Made by a program: the position numbers and the translations under genes. A stretch of DNA of 11,722 nt from Deltaproteobacteria bacterium (GTDB lineage Bacteria; Desulfobacterota; DSM-4660; Desulfatiglandales; Desulfatiglandaceae): contig JAFDJF010000016.1 in the NCBI GenBank assembly GCA_019307645.1, positions 1 to 11,722 of the forward strand. Direction: 5' to 3'. Of this stretch, positions 6,681 to 11,722 are shown one piece after another (the stretch's first letter is position 1; every line of letters starts with the position of its first letter). The notes beneath the pieces were generated by a model. The model saw only the letters and a program-made list of their open reading frames with translations, ran no database searches and was not told the DNA's origin.

Positions 6681-7439
6681 ATGGAAACTGCACAAGAACA
6701 AATTATGGTTTCTGAGAAGCAAGACTATCCATCAAGAGATCAGTTGATAACGGAATATCTCCCCTATGTTAAACGTATCGTTCACAGGATTGCGGTTCAT
6801 CTTCCGCCGAATGTTGACACAGAGGATCTGATTAATGCAGGAATTATTGGACTGATTGAAGCAGTGGAACGATTTGATCCCGCAAGAGACAATAAGTTTA
6901 TGACCTATGCATCTTTTCGGATTCGCGGAGCTGTTTTAAGCGAATTGCGATCGAGGGACTTTCATTCCAGATCAACCAGAAAAAAACTTCGTGAATATGA
7001 GAAGGTCTATTCACGACTTGAGCAGCAAACAGGTGGTTCTGTTAGTGATGAAAAAGTTGCAGAAGAGTTAGGCTTGAGTCTGGATGACTTTTATCAGGTT
7101 AAAAGAATGTCAAGCATGTCCTTCCTCAGTTTTGAAGAAATTGGTTACTGTTCCAAGGAAGAACGTGCCGACGTTTTGGGTTATTTGGTTGGCGGTGAGA
7201 TTAATGATGCACTTTCGCTGACAAGACTGAAGGAAATAGGAAAAGCGATTGCCACTGCAATTGAACAATTGTCGGAAAAGGAAAGAATGGTAGTTTCTCT
7301 TTACTACTGGGACGAATTGACCATGAAAGAGATTGGAAAAGTTCTGGAGATTACGGAATCAAGAGTCTCTCAGATTCATTCCCAGGCAATTATTCATCTA
7401 AGGGGGAAACTCAGGAAGGAAAAGCTAATTGGAGATTAA
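6681..7439 (+). CDS. fliA: Flagellar sigma factor FliA (sigma-28)
   Basis: FliA directs RNA polymerase to late flagellar and chemotaxis genes once hook export is complete. The 252 residues fit the family (about 240-260). Region 2 runs from about 21 to 93 (ITEYLPYVKRIVHRIAVHLP, DLINAGIIGLIEAVERFDP, NKFMTYASFRIRGAVLSELR). Region 3 covers about 100-155. Region 4, with its helix-turn-helix, lies near 195-245 (LSEKERMVVSLYYWDELTMK, then the ESRVSQIHSQAI signature). After SELRSRD, E. coli FliA has WVPRSVRR, but this protein has FHSRSTRKK, replacing the conserved Trp and Pro. ATG 6681 is two bases after the flhG stop; AAGGA at 6663-6667 is a distant ribosome-binding site. A second ATG at 6705 (MVSEKQDY) is possible. 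No anti-sigma gene flgM is visible here. Confidence 0.95.
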   Translation: METAQEQIMVSEKQDYPSRDQLITEYLPYVKRIVHRIAVHLPPNVDTEDLINAGIIGLIEAVERFDPARDNKFMTYASFRIRGAVLSELRSRDFHSRSTRKKLREYEKVYSRLEQQTGGSVSDEKVAEELGLSLDDFYQVKRMSSMSFLSFEEIGYCSKEERADVLGYLVGGEINDALSLTRLKEIGKAIATAIEQLSEKERMVVSLYYWDELTMKEIGKVLEITESRVSQIHSQAIIHLRGKLRKEKLIGD

Positions 7440-7452
7440 CTGTTTTTTGTTT
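7423..7452 (+). terminator. Weak terminator-like hairpin at fliA 3' end
   Basis: AGCTAAT (7423-7429) pairs with ATTAACT (7435-7441), six of seven positions matching, across a five-base loop that includes the end of fliA. GTTTTTTGTTT follows at once. The stem is short and AT-rich, so termination would be weak or partial. If real, the two genes downstream would be expressed less than fliA or from another promoter, for which no convincing sequence is seen. Confidence 0.3.
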
Positions 7453-7501
7453 AAGGGCAAATCGGTGTATTTTTAAAACGCCGGGTCAGGCGCTGACGGT
7501 T

Positions 7502-7801
7502 ATGGTTGATAATATAAATCTGCAAAAAATATTATTCCCTGCCTCTTCTGCATCAAAGATAAAGGCCCTGGAGAAAAAGCATGGGCATACCCGGGACAGA
7601 AACTTTAAACGGCATCTTGAAAAAGAGAAGGATGAAGACGAAAGGAATAATGAGGAAGAGTGGCGCCTGAATAATGATAAGGAATCATATATTAATAAGC
7701 AGAAGAAAAGAAAGGCCGGAAGTGATGATCATTCAGGTCATGAAACAACAAAATCTGAAACTGAAAACAAGTGTATGAAACGGATTGATATCGTTGTTTG
7801 A
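7502..7801 (+). CDS. Small highly charged hypothetical protein downstream of fliA
   Basis: I do not recognise a named family. The 99-residue product starts MVDNINLQKILFPASSASKI and then becomes extremely charged (LEKEKDEDERNNEEEWRLNN, then KQKKRKAGSDD). It ends in the hydrophobic stretch RIDIVV. No membrane segment, signal peptide or cysteine pair is visible, and the middle is probably a disordered or single-helix region. Short charged proteins ending in a similar hydrophobic IDIxV tail occur after fliA in other deltaproteobacterial flagellar clusters, from memory, but this was not checked. The start has a poor ribosome-binding site. It follows fliA by 62 bases and precedes the HTH-like membrane gene by 112 bases, in the same direction, so a flagellar accessory role is plausible but unproven. 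Its codon use looks like that of its neighbours and there is no overlapping better ORF. Confidence 0.7.
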   Translation: MVDNINLQKILFPASSASKIKALEKKHGHTRDRNFKRHLEKEKDEDERNNEEEWRLNNDKESYINKQKKRKAGSDDHSGHETTKSETENKCMKRIDIVV

Positions 7802-7829
7802 GAAGCTGGTTTTGACTACCGCACACCGA

Positions 7830-7879
7830 GCTTAGGGTTCGCGCAAAAATAAATTCACATTTTTGCGCGAGCCCTTAGC
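7830..7879 (+). repeat. Long hairpin made of two inverted copies of the dispersed repeat
   Basis: Arms 7830-7850 and 7859-7879 pair over 21 positions (19 Watson-Crick, one G-T, one mismatch) around the eight-base loop AAATTCAC. The right arm is the repeat ATTTTTGCGCGAGCCCTTAGC; the left is its inverse with GTT for GCT. No T-tract follows, so it is a REP/BIME-like palindromic element rather than an obvious intrinsic terminator. A hairpin this strong between the two accessory genes could protect the upstream mRNA or reduce read-through; that is inference. Confidence 0.8.
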
Positions 7880-7913
7880 ACCATACAGCCTAATCCGGAA
7901 ACAGGAGTTGACG

Positions 7914-8444
7914 ATGGATTATTTAAAAATAGAATTCTGGGGGGTATTGCTTAATATTACGGGCATATGCTTTTGGGGTATAACGATGCTGCATCTTATT
8001 AGAAACAAAAATAAAGGCACACATGAAACCCTCAAAAAAGGCGCAAACAGGAATTTAAAATCTTTCGGTGAGGAGATGTTCGTCCAAATGGCCAGGCAAC
8101 AGCTGAAGCTGCCGTTTAAAAGAATTTCTGATGCTATTTTAGGCGAACGGCAACTGCTGTGGGCATTCATAGAAAGGGGGGAATTAGGAAAGGCAAAAAA
8201 ACTCCTCTTAGGACCTAATTTCAATGAAGACAAAAGAATGCGAATGCGGAAAAACAATATAATAACCCATCGAAAATCTGAAACGGGAGACAAGTATAGG
8301 GAAGTTGTAAAGCTATCAGATTCAGGTATGACAACAAAAAAAATATCAGAGAAAGTTAAAATACCAAGGGGAGAGATTGAACTCCTAATCAAACTGAGAA
8401 AGAAAGCCCATGAAAATCCTGAAAGGCTTCGAGCATTTTCATAG
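7914..8444 (+). CDS. Membrane-anchored HTH-like protein (DUF2802/DUF6115/SwrB-like)
   Basis: The 176-residue product has one N-terminal membrane helix at about 8-30 (FWGVLLNITGICFWGITMLH), followed by a positively charged RNKNKG stretch that suggests the rest is cytoplasmic. The middle (about 50-120) is basic and helical. The C-terminal segment 128-163, YREVVKLSDSGMTTKKISEK then KIPRGEIELLIKLRKK, resembles the small HTH-like tail of DUF2802 and DUF6115 proteins encoded in flagellar/chemotaxis operons, and of Bacillus SwrB, whose gene directly follows sigD. By analogy it may act on the export apparatus or basal body rather than on DNA; that is inference. ATG 7914 is chosen because AGGAG at 7903-7907 lies six bases upstream. 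A TTG start at 7863 would lie inside the repeat hairpin. Confidence 0.8.
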   Translation: MDYLKIEFWGVLLNITGICFWGITMLHLIRNKNKGTHETLKKGANRNLKSFGEEMFVQMARQQLKLPFKRISDAILGERQLLWAFIERGELGKAKKLLLGPNFNEDKRMRMRKNNIITHRKSETGDKYREVVKLSDSGMTTKKISEKVKIPRGEIELLIKLRKKAHENPERLRAFS

Positions 8445-8450
8445 AATTTC

Positions 8451-8470
8451 TTTTTGCGCGAACCCTTAGC
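8451..8470 (+). repeat. Dispersed short repeat, copy at the 3' end of the HTH-like gene
   Basis: TTTTTGCGCGAACCCTTAGC starts six bases after the stop codon of the HTH-like gene. It matches the right arm of the 7830-7879 hairpin at 19 of 20 positions, the difference being GAA for GAG. It abuts, with no spacer, the left end of the 146-base palindrome that begins at 8471. No inverted partner arm is found nearby. Confidence 0.7.
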
Positions 8471-8616
8471 TGGTGTCCGTCCAGAAATGAGATATTTTGT
8501 TCAAGGTCAAGGAATGCTAAAATTTTAACCACAGGAATATAATGCAATATTTTGAGGATTAAAATTTGAGCATGACGCAGAGATTGGACAAAATAGCCAT
8601 TTATGGATGGACACCA
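8471..8616. mobile_element. 146-bp imperfect palindrome, MITE-like element
   Basis: The ends are inverted repeats: TGGTGTCCGTCCAGAAATG (8471-8489) against the reverse complement of 8598-8616, TGGTGTCCATCCATAAATG. Symmetry continues inward through ATATTTTGT/CTATTTTGT and a second block, AATGCTAAAATTTTAA (8514-8529) against the complement of TTAAAATTTGAGCATG (8559-8574), to a centre near 8543. It encodes no credible protein. Long terminal inverted repeats, small size and full-length dyad symmetry suggest a non-autonomous transposable element (MITE) or a large palindromic repeat unit. No clear target-site duplication is seen. As RNA it would fold into a long hairpin separating the upstream genes from flgF. 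Confidence 0.7.
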
Positions 8617-8762
8617 ATTGGATCTTGTAGGCAATTATGGGGGATTAGTGGCAAGAATTACCCAACCGCAGACTGATTAATGATAAAGAATAAATTTTCA
8701 GTCATCTCAGGAGTTCGGACTAGCACATTTGAAATGACATTAATATTATATCAAATCACACA

Positions 8763-8777
8763 CTTAATCAAGTTAAG
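8763..8777. promoter_or_regulatory. Dyad CTTAA-TCAAG-TTAAG, possible activator site
   Basis: CTTAA (8763-8767) and TTAAG (8773-8777) are exact inverted repeats around five bases. The dyad lies about 60-75 bases upstream of the candidate sigma-54 promoter, a distance compatible with an enhancer-binding protein site. The arms are short and AT-rich, so chance cannot be excluded. Confidence 0.25.
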
Positions 8778-8812
8778 CATTGTTTTGCATGTGGGACACA
8801 AGAAAAAGCCAG

Positions 8813-8826
8813 ATGAAATATTTCAT
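8813..8826. promoter_or_regulatory. Perfect 14-bp palindrome next to the flgF promoter
   Basis: ATGAAATATTTCAT is its own reverse complement and ends nine bases before the -24 element at 8836. It could be a protein-binding site or a DNA-bending AT-rich segment. Its role is unknown. Confidence 0.3.
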
Positions 8827-8835
8827 ATTCGATCC

Positions 8836-8851
8836 TGGTATGTCTTTTGCA
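8836..8851 (+). promoter_or_regulatory. Candidate sigma-54 (-24/-12) promoter for flgF operon
   Basis: TGGTATGTCTTTTGCA has GG at 8837-8838 and GC at 8849-8850 with ten bases between, and a perfect TTGCA at the -12 element. The -24 half keeps TGG, A and G of TGGCACG. It lies 95 bases before the flgF ATG; transcription would begin near 8862. Same class and same distance from the gene as the promoter found before flhA. Confidence 0.6.
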
Positions 8852-8946
8852 TCTAATGTCAAACAGGGGATTATTGAAACGGATCTTCTTGTCTGCAAGC
8901 GCAGTCAAATTGCAATTAATTAAAGATACAGTCTGGAGATTTGGCC

Positions 8947-9738
8947 ATGGGGGATGAAGCAATTTACGTCGCTGCTTCCGGAGCGTTAGTTCAGGAAATG
9001 AGGCTGGAGGTACTTTCCAACAATCTTGCTAATATCGAAACAATAGGTTTTAAGGAAGACCGATCTGTTTTCAGTAATTATATGTCGGGGTATCAGAATC
9101 GAATTACCAGCCCCGATCCTGATTTACTGGATTCAGAAGAACCTTTAACGGTGTTCCCCTACCTTCCAGTTAACGATCATGTGAAATTTGAAGGAACCAA
9201 AATAAACTTTTCCCAGGGTTCAATCAGACAAACCGGAAACAGCCTTGATTTTGCCCTTGAAGGAAACGGTTTCTTTTGCGTAGAGACACCAGCAGGTGTT
9301 GAACAATACACCAGAAAAGGAAATTTCAAACTCAATGGAGAGGGCGAACTTGTCACGCAGGATGGCCTGACTGTTCTGGGGAATGGCGGAGGCAACATAA
9401 AAATCAATGGCAAAAATGTTACTGTCGATGAGAAAGGAAACATTTCGGTGGACGGGACACGTGGCGATACTCTGAAATTGGTTGATTTCGACCCGCCTTA
9501 TTCTCTAATCAAAGCAGGGGGTTCATTATTCATTCCCGCTGATCCGGCACTAACACCAACTGAGGCGGATGGAGTTAAGGTGAGCCAGGGTTCTATTGAA
9601 CTCTCTAATGTGGATCCTATAAAGGTTATGACTGAGATGATTGAAGTGCATCGGGCCTTTGAATCATATCAGAAAGTTATCAGGTCAATGGATGAAGTCG
9701 TTTCAGAATCGATCAATGAAGTGGGGCGTGTGCTTTAA
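8947..9738 (+). CDS. flgF: Flagellar basal-body rod protein FlgF
   Basis: FlgF is a proximal rod protein of the flagellar axial structure, exported through the gate encoded upstream. The 263-residue product opens with the rod/hook-family N-terminal coiled-coil motif (AIYVAASGALVQEMRLEVLS, then NNLANIETIGFK). A central domain contains SIRQTGNSLDFALEGNGFF and the YTRKGNFKLNGEGELVTQDG segment typical of the FlgF/FlgG family. The C-terminus (SQGSIELSNVDPIKVMTEMI, then HRAFESYQKVIRSMDEV) closes the coiled coil. ATG 8947 is chosen because GGAG at 8935-8938 lies eight bases upstream; a TTG at 8941 would be too close to it. Placement before flgG, a substituted N-terminus relative to FlgG, and the long insert near 45-75 favour FlgF over a second FlgG. 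It heads a sigma-54-type operon. Confidence 0.92.
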   Translation: MGDEAIYVAASGALVQEMRLEVLSNNLANIETIGFKEDRSVFSNYMSGYQNRITSPDPDLLDSEEPLTVFPYLPVNDHVKFEGTKINFSQGSIRQTGNSLDFALEGNGFFCVETPAGVEQYTRKGNFKLNGEGELVTQDGLTVLGNGGGNIKINGKNVTVDEKGNISVDGTRGDTLKLVDFDPPYSLIKAGGSLFIPADPALTPTEADGVKVSQGSIELSNVDPIKVMTEMIEVHRAFESYQKVIRSMDEVVSESINEVGRVL

Positions 9739-9812
9739 ACGGCACTGAATCGACCGCAAAATATTTGAGGCTTACAACTTCAAAATGGATACTCAATAAG
9801 TAGGGGGTTACA

Positions 9813-10601
9813 ATGTTAAGAAGTCTATGGACAGCAGCGTCGGGGATGCAGGCTCAGCAATTGAACATTGACGTTCTTTCTAACAACCTGGCAAACATAA
9901 ATACAACCGGCTTTAAAAGAAGTCGCGCTGATTTTCAGGATTTATTATATGAGACCCTCCGGTTAGCCGGAGCGCCTTCCTCATCTACTACCGAAGTCCC
10001 TACCGGAATTCAGCTGGGCCATGGAACCAGGCCTGCAGCCGTGCAGAAGATTTTCATACAGGGAGAGTACAAGCAGACAAAAAACGAATTGGATATTGCT
10101 ATCGAAGGAGAGGGTTTCTTCCAAGTCACAATGCCTGATGGTGAGACAGCATATTCCAGGGCAGGGGCTTTCAAGCTGGACAGCGAGGGACGGATTGTCA
10201 CATCAGACGGCTATTTTATGGAGCCGGAAATCTCTATTCCCGATGACAGTATGCAGATCTCCATTGGAACAGACGGTACTGTCTCGGTCCGCCAGGCGGG
10301 AGAAAACCAGGCTACCGAGGTTGGAACCATTCAACTTGCCAGGTTTATAAACCCTGCCGGGTTAAACAGCATCGGCAGAAACCTGTTTCTTCCAACATCA
10401 GCCTCAGGAGATGTCATTACGGGTATTGCGGGGGAAGACGGTTTCGGCACTCTGGCCCAGGGATTTCTCGAGATGTCTAACGTAAGTGTTGTGGAAGAGA
10501 TGGTCAATTTGATCACTGCTCAGAGAGCCTATGAGATTAACAGCAAATCCATTCAGGCAGCAGATGAAATGCTTCAGATAGCAAATAACCTTAAGCGGTA
10601 A
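9813..10601 (+). CDS. flgG: Flagellar distal rod protein FlgG
   Basis: FlgG forms the distal rod, the drive shaft that crosses the P- and L-rings. The 262 residues match the almost invariant family length (about 260-262). The N-terminus [20 protein letters not shown] followed by [27 protein letters not shown] is close to the family consensus. The central [21 protein letters not shown] and the C-terminal [20 protein letters not shown], then [18 protein letters not shown], are also canonical. ATG 9813 has a strong ribosome-binding site, AGGGGG at 9802-9807, five bases upstream. A 74-base gap separates it from flgF, with no promoter seen, so the two are likely co-transcribed. flgA follows after 78 bases. 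Confidence 0.97.
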   Translation: MLRSLWTAASGMQAQQLNIDVLSNNLANINTTGFKRSRADFQDLLYETLRLAGAPSSSTTEVPTGIQLGHGTRPAAVQKIFIQGEYKQTKNELDIAIEGEGFFQVTMPDGETAYSRAGAFKLDSEGRIVTSDGYFMEPEISIPDDSMQISIGTDGTVSVRQAGENQATEVGTIQLARFINPAGLNSIGRNLFLPTSASGDVITGIAGEDGFGTLAQGFLEMSNVSVVEEMVNLITAQRAYEINSKSIQAADEMLQIANNLKR

Positions 10602-10679
10602 CTCATGAAAACAACAAGTGATGGGTAATGAAAGACAAACAGATGATTAATTATGGTGGGCAGGAGCAGGAGATATCAA

Positions 10680-11672
10680 ATGAACATTCGAACATTTTCA
10701 GCTAATTTATCCACGTGCTTCTCTGCATTCATCTTCATGCTGATGATATTGTCAGGGCAAATATGTGCTGCAGACGTAATAAATATCAGAACATTCGAAA
10801 AAGCGGAAATAGAGAGCGCTGAGATATATCTGGGTGAGGTTGCCGATATCAGTGGAGATGACCGCGAGCTGGTTCAAAAAATTGAAAAGATATCCATCGG
10901 AAGCGCTCCCTTGCCGGGAAAAATTAAAAAGATCGACAGAGACCGAATTCTCATTTGTTTGAAAAAAAACAGCATTGCTCTGTCTCAAATCAACATCATC
11001 GTTCCCGAAAACGCCGTAGTTACAAGGAGTACCATTGAAATTTCTAGTGAAAATATCGAGAAAATCATATTGACTTTTTTAGAGAAAACACTCCCATGGG
11101 AAAAAAATAAAGTAAAGATAAATGACATTCGAGTTAACAACAAAGTAATTCTCCCCAAAGGGGACATCGCCTATAAGGTTGTGCGACCCAGAAAAACGGA
11201 ATTATTGGGAACGACACTGCTTTCCGTAGATTTCTCAGTAAATGGTCGATTTATAAAGAAAGTATGGGTTTCTGTCAGTATAGCAGTCTTTACAGAAGTC
11301 GTTGTAACAAAAAGACCTCTGGGAAGATACAGGATGATAACCGAAGATGACATTCATTTGGTAAGCATGAATTTAGCAGAGTTGTCGTCCAGTGTTATCA
11401 CACGCCGTGAAGAAGTTCTGGGTAAACGAGCAAAACGGGCGATTGATTCGCATGTGGTTTTGAGACCCGATCTCGTAGAGCTTCCCCCCTTGGTAAAGAG
11501 GGGCGATATTGTATTGATCATTGCCGAATCTGACGGGTTGAAGATAACAACCCTTGGAAAAGTCAAAGAAAGAGGAAGAAAAGGCGACATGGTCAGAGTC
11601 GAAAATATTGACTCAAACAAAGGGATATATGCCCGGGTCCTGGATTCAAATAGTGTAAAGGTTGATTTTTAG
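10680..11672 (+). CDS. flgA: Flagellar P-ring assembly chaperone FlgA
   Basis: FlgA is a periplasmic chaperone that helps FlgI subunits assemble into the P-ring around the rod. From ATG 10680 the 330-residue product has a signal peptide: basic start, hydrophobic core at about 12-26 and a likely cleavage near residue 30 in QICAADV. A long N-terminal region follows, making it longer than E. coli FlgA (about 219 residues), as in many deltaproteobacterial homologues. The C-terminal third carries the SAF-type domain at about 206-268 (TEVVVTKRPLGRYRMITEDD, GKRAKRAIDSHVVLRPDLVE) and the final LVKRGDIVLIIAESDGLKIT and ENIDSNKGIYARVLDSNSVK strands. ATG 10680 is preferred to ATG 10653 because AGGAG (10668-10672) lies seven bases upstream and the signal peptide then starts properly. 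flgH, flgI and flgJ would be expected downstream. Confidence 0.93.
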   Translation: MNIRTFSANLSTCFSAFIFMLMILSGQICAADVINIRTFEKAEIESAEIYLGEVADISGDDRELVQKIEKISIGSAPLPGKIKKIDRDRILICLKKNSIALSQINIIVPENAVVTRSTIEISSENIEKIILTFLEKTLPWEKNKVKINDIRVNNKVILPKGDIAYKVVRPRKTELLGTTLLSVDFSVNGRFIKKVWVSVSIAVFTEVVVTKRPLGRYRMITEDDIHLVSMNLAELSSSVITRREEVLGKRAKRAIDSHVVLRPDLVELPPLVKRGDIVLIIAESDGLKITTLGKVKERGRKGDMVRVENIDSNKGIYARVLDSNSVKVDF

Positions 11673-11675
11673 GGT

Positions 11676-11722
11676 GTGAACACAAGAAACGGGTTCCAGG
11701 CATTACAGATTTTCAATTATGG
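11676..11722 (+). CDS. Possible start of the next flagellar gene (flgH expected), partial
   Basis: A GTG at 11676 opens a frame that stays open to the window end and reads MNTRNGFQALQIFNY. It begins three bases after the flgA stop. In this gene order flgH (L-ring lipoprotein) normally follows flgA, and a short polar start before a hydrophobic signal peptide would fit. Only 15 codons are visible and the ribosome-binding site is weak, so identity rests on context. Confidence 0.35.
   Translation, partial: MNTRNGFQALQIFNY

Larger units (their letters stand above)
8617..8946 (+). other. Non-coding flgF upstream region
   Basis: Between the palindromic element and flgF there is no credible gene on either strand. 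The stretch is AT-rich. It contains two small dyads (8763-8777 and 8813-8826) and a sigma-54-type promoter (8836-8851), then a leader of about 85 bases ending in GGAG (8935-8938). This layout, with a fixed promoter and room upstream for an activator, suits a sigma-54 regulatory region. Confidence 0.55.

Noticed and set aside
7863..7913. TTG start extending the HTH-like protein by 17 residues
   Set aside because: The start would lie in the arm of a strong hairpin with no ribosome-binding site; ATG 7914 has AGGAG six bases upstream and begins just before the membrane helix.
8389..8634. 81-residue - strand frame across the HTH-like gene end and the palindromic element
   Set aside because: It is mostly translation of the 146-base palindrome; dyad-symmetric repeat DNA easily gives spurious frames.
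8768..8962. 64-residue - strand frame upstream of flgF
   Set aside because: It runs through the sigma-54 promoter region and into flgF, with no start signal or family match.
9741..9758. GGCAC...GC upstream of flgG as a sigma-54 promoter
   Set aside because: The GG and GC are separated by 13 bases rather than 10.
10842..10848. GCCGATA resembling a sigma-28 -10 element
   Set aside because: It is inside flgA coding sequence and lacks a TAAA element about 15 bases upstream.
1..11722. CRISPR arrays, tRNA or rRNA genes, integrases, phage genes
   Set aside because: None seen: no regularly spaced direct repeats, no cloverleaf or rRNA-like sequence, and no recombinase-like reading frame.

Overview
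The window is a stretch of a flagellar gene cluster, all on the + strand. Gene order is fliQ (3' end), fliR, flhB, flhA, flhF, flhG, fliA, a small charged hypothetical gene, a membrane-anchored HTH-like gene, flgF, flgG, flgA and probably the first codons of flgH. The order (fliQR-flhBAF-flhG-fliA next to flgF-flgG-flgA), the moderate GC content and two good sigma-54-type promoter matches suggest a deltaproteobacterium in the broad sense (Desulfobacterota), perhaps a sulfate reducer of the Desulfobacterales type. This taxonomic call is inference from gene order and protein style, not from a marker gene.

Positions 1-4415 encode the flagellar type III export gate: FliQ, FliR, FlhB and FlhA. These genes usually abut or overlap, but here three gaps of about 104-116 nt separate them (FlhA measured to its GTG; 121 nt to its ATG). 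The gaps hold short repeats, dyads and a candidate sigma-54 promoter before flhA. Positions 4405-7439 are tightly packed: flhF overlaps flhA, and flhG and fliA follow closely. They encode the placement/number regulators FlhF (SRP-type GTPase) and FlhG (MinD/FleN-type ATPase), then sigma-28.

Positions 7440-8444 hold two poorly characterised genes in the slot just after the motility sigma factor: a 99-residue highly charged protein, and a 176-residue protein with one N-terminal membrane helix and a C-terminal HTH-like segment resembling the DUF2802/DUF6115/SwrB style. Around them are a 21-position hairpin and further copies of the same short repeat. The non-coding stretch 8445-8946 contains one repeat copy, a 146-bp imperfect palindrome that looks like a MITE, two small dyads and a strong sigma-54 promoter match serving flgF.

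Positions 8947-11672 encode the rod proteins FlgF and FlgG and the P-ring chaperone FlgA. The whole set would build the export gate, site it in the cell, and make the rod and P-ring. FliA would switch on late genes elsewhere.

The core genes are ordinary. The most interesting points are the post-fliA gene pair, non-canonical G-motifs in FlhF together with an FlhG lacking the usual FlhF-activating N-terminal motif, a substituted DNA-binding segment in FliA, the dispersed TTTTTGCGCGARCCC repeat, and the palindromic MITE-like element.
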